Positions 54,794-63,198 are shown, numbered from the stretch's first letter. The stretch: 64,000 nucleotides of DNA from Xylophilus rhododendri (GCF_009906855.1 NZ_CP047650.1:2170001-2234000); one strand, 5' to 3'. Numbers and translations: made by a program. The notes: generated by a model not told the origin, from the sequence alone.

Positions 54794-54837
54794 TTGACAA
54801 TGTCTCCCATAATGCCCCACACAATTGACAATGTCAA
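54794..54837. promoter_or_regulatory. Paired MarR-type operators between the siderophore reductase and marR genes
   Basis: TTGACAATGTCAA (54825-54837) is a perfect 13-bp palindrome. A near copy, TTGACAATGTCTC, lies at 54794-54806, 31 bp (three helical turns) away. The pair sits between the divergent starts and overlaps the N-terminal codons of the marR frame, so autoregulation and control of the reductase are both likely. Confidence 0.72.
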
Positions 54838-55264
54838 CCAATCGACGGATGACGTGCTGGATCTGATCCACACCGTCATGCACCAGGTGCGCTCGCAGCA
54901 GTACCGCATCCTGCGCGACGGCCCGCACGACATCACCCACATGGACAGCAGGGTGCTCGGCTACTTCGGCCGCCATCCCGGCGCCACGCAGAGCGACCTG
55001 GCCGCCTTCAGCGGACGCGACAAGGCGCAGCTGGCGCGGCTGGTCAAGGGCCTGCGCGACCGCGGCCTGCTGCGCGCCACGCCCGACGAGACCGACCGCC
55101 GCAACGTGCGCCTGGACCTGACCGAGGCCGGCCGCACCATCCAGGACACCCTGCGCCAGCAGGCCGCGCTGGTGGGCGAAAAGGCCGTCGCCGGCTTCAG
55201 CGAGGACGAACGCGCCCAGCTGGCGCTGCTGCTGCGGCGCCTGCAGTCCAACCTCGACGCTTAG
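54812..55264 (+). CDS. MarR-family transcriptional regulator
   Basis: About 150 aa from ATG 54812; GTG 54785, ATG 54800 and GTG 54854 are in frame, and operators cover the first two, so the start is uncertain. The winged helix is DSRVLGYFGRHPGATQSDLA with AFSGRDKAQLARLVKGLRDR and GLLRATPDETDRRNVRLDLT, the standard MarR core and wing. It is the likely repressor of the divergent siderophore reductase / ferredoxin genes. Confidence 0.9.
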   Translation: MPHTIDNVNQSTDDVLDLIHTVMHQVRSQQYRILRDGPHDITHMDSRVLGYFGRHPGATQSDLAAFSGRDKAQLARLVKGLRDRGLLRATPDETDRRNVRLDLTEAGRTIQDTLRQQAALVGEKAVAGFSEDERAQLALLLRRLQSNLDA

Positions 55265-55322
55265 TCACAAGCCGGTCACCCGGCTCGCAGACGATGGCGG
55301 GCTAACCGAAGAAAGCATCCCC

Positions 55323-56237
55323 ATGTCCCTGAGCCAGATTCCGGACAACGACGAGCTGATGCAGCGCATCTCCCGCGACCTCGTCGACAGCTACGACGAG
55401 GAACTCGAACTCGAACTGGAAGACCGCGCCTTCGACGGCGAAGGCCACTACCAGGTCGACGACAAGGCCGCCCGCCAGGCCTATTTCCGTGAGCTGTTCC
55501 GGCTGCAGGGCGAACTGGTCAAGCTGCAGGACTGGGTGCAGAACACCGGCCAGAAGGTGGTGATCCTGTTCGAGGGCCGCGACGCGGCCGGCAAGGGCGG
55601 CGTGATCAAGCGCATCACCCAGCGCCTGAACCCGCGCGTGGCGCGTGTGGCGGCGCTTCCGGCACCCAACGACCGCGAACGCACCCAGTGGTATTTCCAG
55701 CGCTACGTGGCGCACCTGCCGGCCGCCGGCGAGATGGTCTTGTTCGACCGCAGCTGGTACAACCGCGCCGGCGTGGAACGGGTGATGGGCTTCTGCGACG
55801 AGGCCGAGTACGAGGAGTTCTTCCGCACCGTGCCCGACTTCGAACGCATGCTGGTGCGCTCGGGCATCAAGCTGATCAAGTACTGGTTCTCCATCACCGA
55901 CGAAGAGCAGCACCTGCGCTTCCTGGGCCGCATCCACGATCCGCTCAAGCAGTGGAAGCTGAGCCCCATGGACCTGGAAAGCCGACGCCGCTGGGAGGCC
56001 TACACCAAGGCCAAGGAAACCATGCTGGAGCGCACCCACATCGAGGAAGCGCCCTGGTGGCTGGTGCCGGCCGACGACAAGAAGAAGGCACGGCTCAACT
56101 GCATCTCCCACCTGCTCGGCCAGCTGCCCTACCAGGCGGTGCAGCATCCGCCGGTGGAGCTGCCGGCCCGGGTGCGCAACCCCGACTACCTGCGCCATCC
56201 GCCGCCGCCGGAGATGATCGTTCCGCAGGTCTACTGA
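55323..56237 (+). CDS. ppk2: Polyphosphate kinase 2 (PPK2 family)
   Basis: A 304-aa PPK2. Walker A is EGRDAAGKGGVIKRI at about residues 84-98, then LPAPNDRERTQWYFQRYVAH with the WYFQRYV block, the Walker B/lid FDRSWYNRAGVERVMGF near 141-157, and KYWFSITDEEQHLRF. The single-domain form suits class I PPK2, which phosphorylates nucleoside diphosphates with polyphosphate. The N-terminal 45 residues are very acidic (DEELELELED), an unusual extension. It is monocistronic. Confidence 0.94.
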   Translation: MSLSQIPDNDELMQRISRDLVDSYDEELELELEDRAFDGEGHYQVDDKAARQAYFRELFRLQGELVKLQDWVQNTGQKVVILFEGRDAAGKGGVIKRITQRLNPRVARVAALPAPNDRERTQWYFQRYVAHLPAAGEMVLFDRSWYNRAGVERVMGFCDEAEYEEFFRTVPDFERMLVRSGIKLIKYWFSITDEEQHLRFLGRIHDPLKQWKLSPMDLESRRRWEAYTKAKETMLERTHIEEAPWWLVPADDKKKARLNCISHLLGQLPYQAVQHPPVELPARVRNPDYLRHPPPPEMIVPQVY

Positions 56238-56283
56238 GGCCTGCCCGCGGCGCCTCCCGCGGCCATCTTCCGGCGCGTTCCTG

Positions 56284-56310
56284 AAACGGTATAAACTGTT
56301 TACACCGTTT
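56284..56310. promoter_or_regulatory. 27-bp near-perfect palindrome before the H1-like gene
   Basis: AAACGGT at 56284-56290 and ACCGTTT at 56304-56310 flank ATAAACTGTTTAC; the whole 27 bp differs from its reverse complement at one symmetric pair plus the centre. It ends one base before the ribosome binding site (AAGGAG, 56311-56316). The downstream protein has a ribbon-helix-helix-like C-terminus, so an autoregulatory operator is plausible. Confidence 0.6.
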
Positions 56311-56316
56311 AAGGAG

Positions 56317-56757
56317 ATGTCGCATGGAAAACGCCGCAAAAGAAACCGCCCCAAGGCCGTCAAGACGCCCGCCAAGGCAGCCAAGACGGTGAAGGCCGCG
56401 CCGGCGAAGAAGGCCGCCGCGCCCGCCAAGGCGGTGAAGAAGGCTGTTCCCGCCAAAGCCGCTAAGCCCGCTGCGGCACCGCTGCCGGCCAAGGCCGAGA
56501 AGCCGGCAAAGCCCGCCAAGCCGGCCAAGGAAGCCAAGCCCGAGAAGCTGGTGCGCGACAGCTTCACCATCCCGCGCGGCGAATACACCCTGCTGCAGGA
56601 CCTGAAGCTGCGCGCCTCCACCCTCGGCCGCCCGGCCAAGAAGAGCGAAGTGCTGCGCGCCGGCATCCAGGCGCTGAAGTCGCTGGACGACGCGGCCCTG
56701 CTGGCCGTGCTGGGCCAGGTGCCGGTGATCAAGACCGGCCGCCCCACCCGCGACTGA
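56317..56757 (+). CDS. Lys/Ala-rich histone H1-like protein with ribbon-helix-helix-like C-terminus
   Basis: As read, 146 aa from ATG 56317. That ATG touches the AAGGAG site with no spacer, whereas ATG 56324 has ideal 7-base spacing but a different frame (MENAAKETAP). Adding one C in the C4 tract at 56349-56352 joins it to the same downstream frame (KAVKTPAKAAKTV), so a missing base is likely. About 60 residues of KxxxAKxA repeats resemble bacterial H1-like DNA-binding tails. The last 65 residues (VRDSFTIPRGEYTLLQDLKL, KKSEVLRAGIQAL) resemble a ribbon-helix-helix dimer. Probably a nucleoid-associated or DNA-binding regulator. Confidence 0.75.
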   Translation: MSHGKRRKRNRPKAVKTPAKAAKTVKAAPAKKAAAPAKAVKKAVPAKAAKPAAAPLPAKAEKPAKPAKPAKEAKPEKLVRDSFTIPRGEYTLLQDLKLRASTLGRPAKKSEVLRAGIQALKSLDDAALLAVLGQVPVIKTGRPTRD

Positions 56758-56918
56758 GATCACCAGCGGCCTACGCCGCTGTCATGCCGCGGTTACACGC
56801 GGCGGCTAAAAACGGCGGATGCATCGCATCCTGACCGCCACGGACGCGCCGGGATCGATCCACCGGCACAGCGCCTGCTTCGAGCGGCTGCCACAGCCTT
56901 CCAGGCTATAAGCTCGAA

Positions 56919-57554
56919 GTGACCGCTCTCTCCCTCTCCTCCGTGGACGCGGCCGTGTTCGCCTGGCTCAACGCCGGCCCCGAACCGACGCCCGCCATCC
57001 TGGCCCTGGCCACCTTTCTCTCGGAAATGACGCCCGACCTGGCCGGTGCCGGCCTGCTGGCCGCCGCGGTGGCCGGCGGACCGGCCCTGCGCCGCAGCAT
57101 CCTGCGCACCGTGCTCGGCATGCTGCTGGCCTGGATCACCGTGACCGCCCTGCGCAAGGGCTTTCCCATGCCCCGGCCGGCCGCGCTCAAGGCCGGCTGG
57201 CAATGGCTGGCGCATGGCGGCAGTTCGAGCTTTCCCAGCCACCACGCCGCCGGCGCCTTCGCCTGCTGGTGCGGCCTGGCCCTGTCGCCCAGCCTGCGCA
57301 GCAAGCGGCTGCTGGTGGGCTGCGGACTGGCGATCGCGGTGGGCATCGCCTGGAGCCGGGTCTATCTGGGGGTGCATTTCCCGCGCGACGTGGTCGCGGG
57401 CGCGGGCCTGGGCTGCATTTCGGCGATCCTGCTGACCGCCGCGCTGGGCCAGGTCGGCTGGTGGTGGCGCCAGCGCCGGCATGAAAAAGCCGCCCGGCTG
57501 TCAGGCGCGGGCGGCTCGGCCGAAAGGGCGCAGGCGGCCGATCAGTCGGCGTAG
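56919..57554 (+). CDS. PAP2-family membrane phosphatase
   Basis: A 211-aa membrane protein from GTG 56919 with about five helices. The three PAP2 phosphatase motifs are present: KGFPMPRP near 87, SSSFPSHHAAGAF near 105 (with HH where many have GH), and SRVYLGVHFPRDVVAG near 145. Such enzymes dephosphorylate undecaprenyl diphosphate or lipid phosphates on the periplasmic face. The 3' end overlaps the convergent Bug gene by 13 bp. Confidence 0.9.
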   Translation: MTALSLSSVDAAVFAWLNAGPEPTPAILALATFLSEMTPDLAGAGLLAAAVAGGPALRRSILRTVLGMLLAWITVTALRKGFPMPRPAALKAGWQWLAHGGSSSFPSHHAAGAFACWCGLALSPSLRSKRLLVGCGLAIAVGIAWSRVYLGVHFPRDVVAGAGLGCISAILLTAALGQVGWWWRQRRHEKAARLSGAGGSAERAQAADQSA

Positions 57555-58534
57555 ACGCCTGCCGCCTTGATGATCGGGGTCCACTTGGCGATCTCGGCGG
57601 CGACGAACTTCTGGTGCTCGGCCGGCTCGACGCGCTTGTCGCTGGCGACCACGGCGCCCAGGGCCTCTTCGTTCTTCACGAAGACCGGATCCTTCAGCGC
57701 CACCTTCAGGGCGTCGTTCAGCCGCTTGACGATGGCCGGCGGCGTGCCCTTGGGCGCGTACAGGCCGTGCCAGATCGTCACCTCGAAGCCGGCGACGCCC
57801 ACTTCCTGCATGGTCGGCAGGTCCTTCAGGCCGGGCGTGGTGAGGCGCTTGGCCGTGGTCACGGCGTAGGCCTTGACCTTCTTGCCCTCGATCTGCTGCG
57901 TGGTGTTGGTGGTCTGGTCGCAGAGCAGGTCGACCTGGTTGCCCATCAGGTCGGCGATGGCCGGCGCCGCGCCCTTGTAGGGCACGCCGGTCAGTTCGGT
58001 CTTGATGGCGCTCTGGAACAGCAGGCCGCACAGGTGCGAGGCCGAGCCGATGCCGGCGTTGGCCAGGTTGATCGTGGCCTTGTTGGCGGCGATGTAGCTG
58101 GTCAGTTCCTTGTAGTTGTTGGCGGGCAGGTTGGGCTTGCCGATCAGGGTCATGGGTACGTCGTTGACGATGCCCAGGTAGCTGAAGTCCTTCTCGACAT
58201 CGAACGGCAGCTTGCGGTAGAGGCCCGGCATCGTCGCCATGCCGATGTGGTTGAGCAGCAGGGTGTAGCCGTCCGGCGCGGCACGCGCCACCTTGGCGGT
58301 GCCGATGGAGCTGCCGGCGCCGGCGGTGTTGTCGATGATGATGCTGGCGCCGCCCAGCGGCTTGGCCAGGGCCAGGGCCAGGTCGCGCGCCACCCGGTCG
58401 GTCGGGCCGCCGGCGGTGAAGGGCACCACGATGGTGATCGGACGGCCGCTGGCCGGGAATTCCTGGGCCTGCGCGCCCATGGCGGCCAATGCGCTCGCGG
58501 CGGCAAGGACGGAATAGGAGAAAAGCTTGGTCAT
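57542..58534 (-). CDS. Bug/TctC-family periplasmic substrate-binding protein
   Basis: A 330-aa receptor with signal peptide SVLAAASALAAMGAQAQ. Bug motifs are ITIVVPFTAGGPTDRVAR, NTAGAGSSIGTAKVA, APDGYTLLLN, GVPYKGAAPAIADLMGNQVD and PTMQEVGVAGFEVTIWHG. Two cysteines, in SHLCGLLF and DLLCDQTT, are unusual. It is monocistronic, facing away from the IclR gene, with 177 bp of featureless DNA upstream. Confidence 0.92.
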   Translation of the reverse strand: MTKLFSYSVLAAASALAAMGAQAQEFPASGRPITIVVPFTAGGPTDRVARDLALALAKPLGGASIIIDNTAGAGSSIGTAKVARAAPDGYTLLLNHIGMATMPGLYRKLPFDVEKDFSYLGIVNDVPMTLIGKPNLPANNYKELTSYIAANKATINLANAGIGSASHLCGLLFQSAIKTELTGVPYKGAAPAIADLMGNQVDLLCDQTTNTTQQIEGKKVKAYAVTTAKRLTTPGLKDLPTMQEVGVAGFEVTIWHGLYAPKGTPPAIVKRLNDALKVALKDPVFVKNEEALGAVVASDKRVEPAEHQKFVAAEIAKWTPIIKAAGVYAD

Positions 58535-58711
58535 GGAGAGGATTCCTCGCGGCTCGGCAAGATGGGAAAAGGGCGCCGATCTTATGTAGGGCCGTGATTT
58601 TTCAGCACGGTGGAAACACCGAGAGCCCGAAGACCCAGGTCGCTTACCGGCCTGCGCTACAGCGTCGACCCGGCCAGGGGGCGGAAATCGACGTCAGCTT
58701 TCTGAAAGGAA

Positions 58712-59521
58712 TCAGCGGGACCTAGGAGCCTGGGCGCCGCGCCGCACGGCCAGGCCGTAGCGGGCGGCGATGTCCCGCGCCATCCGCGCCAGGTCACGGG
58801 CGCAGGCCTCTTCGCCCTCTGGCGGTGGCGCCTGGGTGGGATAGCAGCGGGCCAGGCTGCCCAGCAGGCGTTTGCCGTCCGGCGCCACGATGGCCACCGC
58901 CACGCCGCTGACCGAAGGCGTGATCTGGCCATTGCTCACCGCGTGGCCCGCCTTGCGCACCGCGATCAGCGTGCGCCGCCAGCCCTCCCAGTCATCGCCC
59001 AGGCCGGCGGCGCGGATCGCCGCCGCGTCGCGCAGATAGGTCTGGCGGATGCGGTGCGGCGACAGGTAGGGCAGCATCACCAGCGAGGCCGCGCCCTGGT
59101 AGAGCGGAAAGGGAATGCCGCGCGCCCGGCGGATGGTGATGCGGCTGCCGGCATGCTCCAGCACATCCGGCCCGGCCTTGTAGATGCACAGCACCTTGTC
59201 GCTGTAGAGCTTGTGCAGCAGCAGCGCGGAATTGCCGTGCGGCTGCGCGTCCATCACCTCGCGGCCGGCGCGGTAGAGCGGATCGGTCAGCGCGGTCAGC
59301 CGCTCCAGTTCGATGATGCGTGCGCCCAGGCTGTAGCTGCCGCCGGCCCAGGGCGTGACCAGGCCCGCCTCCACCAGTTCGCGCATGTAGCGGTAGGCGG
59401 TGGAGCGGGTGTAGCCCAGGCGCGCGACCACGTCGTCCACCCCCACCACCGGCGTCGCCAGCGAGAACAGGTCGAGCACGGCGAAGGCCCGCACCACGGT
59501 CGAGACACCCACATCGGCCAT
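58712..59521 (-). CDS. IclR-family transcriptional regulator
   Basis: A 269-aa regulator. The N-terminal winged helix is VVRAFAVLDLFSLATPVVGV with DDVVARLGYTRSTAYRYMRE. The effector domain from about 80 has typical segments: LLLHKLYSDKVLCIY, RGIPFPLYQGAASLVMLPYL, and the C-terminal VSGVAVAIVAPDGKRLLGSL. IclR effector domains bind small acids. It is divergent from the RraA/SMP-30/Bug/dehydrogenase operon across a TTGA-AACGTT-TCAA palindrome and is its probable regulator. Confidence 0.92.
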   Translation of the reverse strand: MADVGVSTVVRAFAVLDLFSLATPVVGVDDVVARLGYTRSTAYRYMRELVEAGLVTPWAGGSYSLGARIIELERLTALTDPLYRAGREVMDAQPHGNSALLLHKLYSDKVLCIYKAGPDVLEHAGSRITIRRARGIPFPLYQGAASLVMLPYLSPHRIRQTYLRDAAAIRAAGLGDDWEGWRRTLIAVRKAGHAVSNGQITPSVSGVAVAIVAPDGKRLLGSLARCYPTQAPPPEGEEACARDLARMARDIAARYGLAVRRGAQAPRSR

Positions 59522-59536
59522 TGGAAATCCCAGTAT

Positions 59537-59552
59537 TTGAGAACGTTGTCAA
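59537..59552. promoter_or_regulatory. Likely IclR operator
   Basis: TTGAGAACGTTGTCAA is a 16-bp palindrome with one mismatched pair, 16 bases before the iclR start and 65 before the rraA-like gene. Position and symmetry fit an operator for the divergent IclR protein. Confidence 0.6.
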
Positions 59553-59616
59553 AGCCTAGCATGCAGGAACAAGATCGCGGCGCGCCGGCAGGGGCCGGCA
59601 CTTCACCACGATCCCG

Positions 59617-60345
59617 ATGAACAGACCCTTGACCGGCCGCGTGCCCGCAGAAGCCATCCGCCGCACCACGCTGCCCCGGCTCGATCCCCGGAAGCTGGCC
59701 CGCTTCGCCGCGCTGGAAGACCTCACCGGCACCGTCTCCGACGCCATGGACCTGCTCGGCCTGCAGGGCGCGCTGCCCGCCTCGCTGCTGGCGCCCAGCC
59801 TGCCCGGACAGCGCCTGGTGGGCCAGGCGGTGACGGTGCGCAATGTGGAGCGGGCCGAGTCGCCCGACGCGGCGGCGCGCTCCGGCATCGGTCGCATGGG
59901 CGAACACGAGGCCTACAACCAGGCCGATCCGGGGGATGTGGTGGTGATCGAGGGCCTCACCGGCGTCTCCAACATGGGCGGCCAGTCGGCCACGGTGGCG
60001 CACCGCGCCGGCTGCGCGGGGGCGGTGATCGACGGCGGCTTCCGCGACCCGGGCGCATCGCGCGGGCTGGGTTTTCCGATCTGGTCGCGCGGCGTCACGC
60101 CCGTCACCGGCAAATGGCGGCTGGAGACGGTGGAGATCAACGGCCGGGTGCGTATCGCCGGCGTGGCGGTCGATGCGGGCGACCTGGTGCTGGCCGACGA
60201 GGCCGGCGTGGTCTTCGTGCCCTTCGCCCAGGTCGACGCGGTGCTGGCCGGGGCCGAGCACATAGATGCCGGCGACCACCGCCAGAAGGCCGACATCGCC
60301 GCCGGCATCACCCTGGCCGCGCTGGCCGCCACCAAATACAAATGA
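59617..60345 (+). CDS. RraA-family protein (4-hydroxy-4-methyl-2-oxoglutarate aldolase-like)
   Basis: A 242-aa RraA-fold protein. The signature is GAVIDGGFRDPGASRGLGFP then WSRGVTPVTGK near 135-165, with GDVVVIEGLTGVSNMGGQSA near 106 (the phosphate/pyruvate-loop region) and LVLADEAGVVFVPF near 190. Many non-RraA members are class II pyruvate aldolases or oxaloacetate decarboxylases. Leading an operon with a lactonase, a Bug receptor and a D-2-hydroxyacid dehydrogenase, a catabolic aldolase role is more likely than RNase E control. Confidence 0.88.
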   Translation: MNRPLTGRVPAEAIRRTTLPRLDPRKLARFAALEDLTGTVSDAMDLLGLQGALPASLLAPSLPGQRLVGQAVTVRNVERAESPDAAARSGIGRMGEHEAYNQADPGDVVVIEGLTGVSNMGGQSATVAHRAGCAGAVIDGGFRDPGASRGLGFPIWSRGVTPVTGKWRLETVEINGRVRIAGVAVDAGDLVLADEAGVVFVPFAQVDAVLAGAEHIDAGDHRQKADIAAGITLAALAATKYK

Positions 60346-60359
60346 ACGGAGACAGGAAG

Positions 60360-61256
60360 ATGGAGAACGCGAGAGACCTGGGCCTGCGCTGCGTGGTGCA
60401 GGGCGCCGACATCCTGGGCGAGGTGCCGCTGTGGTGCGAGCGCACCGGCCGCCTGTGGTGGACCGATGTGCGCCGCCCGGCGATCCAGTCCTGGGAACCC
60501 GCCACCGGCCGCCACCGCGCGCTGCGCATGCATGCGGACATGGGCAGCGGCTCGATCGCGCTGCGCGAGGCCGGCGGCCTGCTGCTGGCCACCGCCACCG
60601 GCCTCTATACCTTCGAGCCCGACAGCGGCCAGGCGCCGCGGCGCATCGCCGACCCGATCCAGGGCGCGCCCGGCATGCGCCTGAACGACGGCAAGGCCGA
60701 CCGCCGCGGCCGCTTCTGGGTGGGCAGCATGCACGACACCGACCGCAGCCGCACCGGCGTGCTGTTCCGGGTGGAGCCGGACGGCCAGGTGACGGCGATG
60801 CTCGACGGCTTCGTGCTGCCCAACGCCATCTGCTGGAGCCCGGACGACCGCACCATGTACTTCGCCGACACCCACAACCAGCTGATCTGGGCCTTCGACT
60901 ACGACCTGGACGAAGGCCGCATCTCGCGCCGCCGCGTCTTCAAGGACTGGACCCACCAGGTCGGCCGGCCCGACGGCGCCACGGTGGATGCCGAGGGCTA
61001 TCTGTGGAACTGCATGGTGGCCAGCGGCCAGCTGATCCGCCTGGCGCCGGACGGCGAGGTGGACCGGGTGATCCAGCTGCCGGTGACCCACCCTACCTGC
61101 CCGGCCTTCGGCGGCCCGGGGCTGGACACGCTCTACATCACCAGCCATTCGCAGCGCCTCACGCCGCAGCAGCTGGCAGAGGAGCCGTATGCCGGCGCGC
61201 TGCTGGCCCTGGACGTGGGCATGCGCGGCCTGCCCGAGCCGCGCTTCGCGGGCTGA
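60360..61256 (+). CDS. SMP-30/gluconolactonase-family lactonase
   Basis: A 298-aa six-bladed propeller. ATG 60360 is preferred over 60342 because GGAG lies 8 bases upstream. The metal site residues are visible: LGEVPLWCERTGRLWWTDV near 21 (Glu), MRLNDGKADRRGRFWVGSMH near 108 (Asn-Asp), LPNAICWSPDDRTMYFADTH near 155 (Asn) and VGRPDGATVDAEGYLWNCMV near 205 (Asp). The enzyme hydrolyses aldonolactones. In this operon it suggests a sugar-acid pathway whose product is cleaved by the RraA-like aldolase. Confidence 0.93.
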   Translation: MENARDLGLRCVVQGADILGEVPLWCERTGRLWWTDVRRPAIQSWEPATGRHRALRMHADMGSGSIALREAGGLLLATATGLYTFEPDSGQAPRRIADPIQGAPGMRLNDGKADRRGRFWVGSMHDTDRSRTGVLFRVEPDGQVTAMLDGFVLPNAICWSPDDRTMYFADTHNQLIWAFDYDLDEGRISRRRVFKDWTHQVGRPDGATVDAEGYLWNCMVASGQLIRLAPDGEVDRVIQLPVTHPTCPAFGGPGLDTLYITSHSQRLTPQQLAEEPYAGALLALDVGMRGLPEPRFAG

Positions 61257-61292
61257 AGCGGCGGCGACAGAAGAATCACAACGGAGACAGAC

Positions 61293-62243
61293 ATGAAGAC
61301 GCAATACAGGAGGCGCGCCGCGCTGCTGGCGCTGGCCCTGCTCGCCAGCGCCGCCCAGGCGGCACCCGAAGCCCTGAAGATGGTGGTGCCCTTCGCCGCC
61401 GGCGGCCCGGCCGACCAGATCGCCCGCATCGTCGCCCAGCCGCTCGGCCAGGCGCTGGGCCGGCCGGTCATCGTGGACAACCGGGGCGGCGCGGGCGGCA
61501 CCGTCGGCGCGAACTACGCGGCCAAGTCGGCGCCGGACGGCAACACCATCCTGCTCAGCACCTCCGCCCTGGTGCTGAGCGCCGGCACCACGCCGCACCT
61601 GCCCGTCGATGCCCGCAAGGACCTGGTGCCGGTCTACCTGCTCGGCGAGGTGCAGACCCTGCTGGCGGTGCGGCCCACGCTGGGTGTCTCCACCCTGGCC
61701 GAGCTGACGGCCAAGGCGCGCGCCGGCAGCCTCAACTACGGCTCCACCGGCGTCGGCGGCACCATGCATGTGGGCGCCGAGCTGTACGCCAGCACCGCCG
61801 GGGTGAAGATGGTGCACATCCCGTACCGCGGGGCGGCGCCGGCCATCGTCGACCTGATGGCGGGCAATGTCGACCTGGTCAATGCCGACGTGCCGGTGCT
61901 CAAGCCCTTCGTGGCGGACGGCCGCATCAAGCCCATCGTGATCTTCGACACCCGGCGCTCGCCCCTGCTGCCCGAGGTGCCCACCGCCGCCGAGGCCGGC
62001 ATGCCGGCGCTGCAGCTGACCAACTGGTATGGCGTGCTGGTGCCGGCGGGCAGCAGCAAGGCCTTCGTGCAGCAGCTGGCGGCGGCGCTGGCCCAGGTGG
62101 TCGGCACACCCGAGGTGGCGGCGCGTCTGGCCGAGGCGGGTTTCAGCCATCCGGCCGGCAGCGCCGCCTTCCAGGCGCGGCTCGATGCCGATTTCCAGCG
62201 CTGGCTGCCCTGGCTGCGCGCGGCCCATATCCAGACCGAGTGA
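61293..62243 (+). CDS. Bug/TctC-family periplasmic substrate-binding protein
   Basis: A 316-aa receptor with GGAG 6 bases before the ATG and signal peptide LLALALLASAAQAAP. Bug motifs are LKMVVPFAAGGPADQIAR, NRGGAGGTVGANYA, HIPYRGAAPAIVDLMAGNVD and PTAAEAGMPALQLTNWYG. PDGNTILLS replaces the usual PDGYT. It is part of the IclR-linked operon; the stop overlaps the start of the next gene by one base, so its ligand is presumably the pathway substrate. Confidence 0.92.
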   Translation: MKTQYRRRAALLALALLASAAQAAPEALKMVVPFAAGGPADQIARIVAQPLGQALGRPVIVDNRGGAGGTVGANYAAKSAPDGNTILLSTSALVLSAGTTPHLPVDARKDLVPVYLLGEVQTLLAVRPTLGVSTLAELTAKARAGSLNYGSTGVGGTMHVGAELYASTAGVKMVHIPYRGAAPAIVDLMAGNVDLVNADVPVLKPFVADGRIKPIVIFDTRRSPLLPEVPTAAEAGMPALQLTNWYGVLVPAGSSKAFVQQLAAALAQVVGTPEVAARLAEAGFSHPAGSAAFQARLDADFQRWLPWLRAAHIQTE

Positions 62244-63187
62244 TGCCAGAAACACACCGCACCCTCCTGCAGATCGGCCCGCTGCCGCCCGGGCTGGAAC
62301 AGGCCCTGCAGCGCCAATACCGCATCGAAACCCTCTGGACCCAGCCCGACCGCGCGGCCTTCCTGGCCGCGCGGCGCGGCGGCTTCGACGGCGCGGTCAC
62401 CATGTCGCGCCACGGGGCGCAGGCCGATGTCTTCGAATGCCTGGGCGCGCGGGTGCTGGCCTGCTTCGGCACCGGCTTCGACGGCATTGACCTGGCCGCC
62501 GCGGCGCGGGCCGGCTGCGCGGTCAGCACCACACCCGATGTGCTGAGCGAATGCGTGGCCGACCTGGCCTTCGGCCTGATGCTGGCCAGCGCCCGCCAGC
62601 TGGTGACGGCCGACCGTTTCGTGCGGGACGGCCGCTGGCTGCAGGGCGGCTTCGGCCTGGGCTCGCGGGTGTGGGGGCAGCGCCTGGGCATCGTCGGCCT
62701 GGGCCGCATCGGCACCGCGATCGCCCGGCGCGCCGAGGGCTTCGGCATGCAGCTGCGCTACCAGGGCCGCCGCGCCCATGCCCATGTGCCCTGGGCTTTC
62801 GAGCCCGACCTGGCCGCCCTGGCCGACTGGTGCGATTACCTGGTGCTGGCCTGCCCCGGCGGCGCCGCCACCCGCCATCTGGTGAATGCCACCGTGCTGC
62901 GTGCGCTGGGGCCCGGCGGCTATCTGGTCAACATCGCCCGCGGCAGCGTGGTGGACGAGCAGGCACTGATAGACGCCCTGGCGGCGGGCGAGATCGCCGG
63001 TGCCGGCCTGGACGTCTTCGAGCAGGAACCAGATGTGCCACAGGCCCTGCTGCAGGACGACCGGGTGGTGCTCCTGCCGCATATCGCCGCCTCCACCCGC
63101 CAGACCCGCGCGGCCATGGAACAGCTGGTGCTGGACAACCTGCAGGCCTTCTTCGCTACCGGCCGCGTGCTCACGCCACCCGTCTGA
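62243..63187 (+). CDS. D-isomer-specific 2-hydroxyacid dehydrogenase
   Basis: A 314-aa enzyme of the glyoxylate/hydroxypyruvate reductase type. The NAD fold is QRLGIVGLGRIGTAIARRAE near 150. Catalytic residues follow in order: Arg in NIARGSVVDEQALIDAL near 234, Glu in AGAGLDVFEQEPDVP near 255, and His in VVLLPHIAASTRQTR near 275. An N-terminal catalytic-domain segment (ACFGTGFDGIDLAAAARAGC) completes the family pattern. It would reduce or oxidise a 2-keto/2-hydroxy acid produced by the RraA-like aldolase. Confidence 0.93.
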   Translation: MPETHRTLLQIGPLPPGLEQALQRQYRIETLWTQPDRAAFLAARRGGFDGAVTMSRHGAQADVFECLGARVLACFGTGFDGIDLAAAARAGCAVSTTPDVLSECVADLAFGLMLASARQLVTADRFVRDGRWLQGGFGLGSRVWGQRLGIVGLGRIGTAIARRAEGFGMQLRYQGRRAHAHVPWAFEPDLAALADWCDYLVLACPGGAATRHLVNATVLRALGPGGYLVNIARGSVVDEQALIDALAAGEIAGAGLDVFEQEPDVPQALLQDDRVVLLPHIAASTRQTRAAMEQLVLDNLQAFFATGRVLTPPV

Positions 63188-63198
63188 ACACCCATCCC

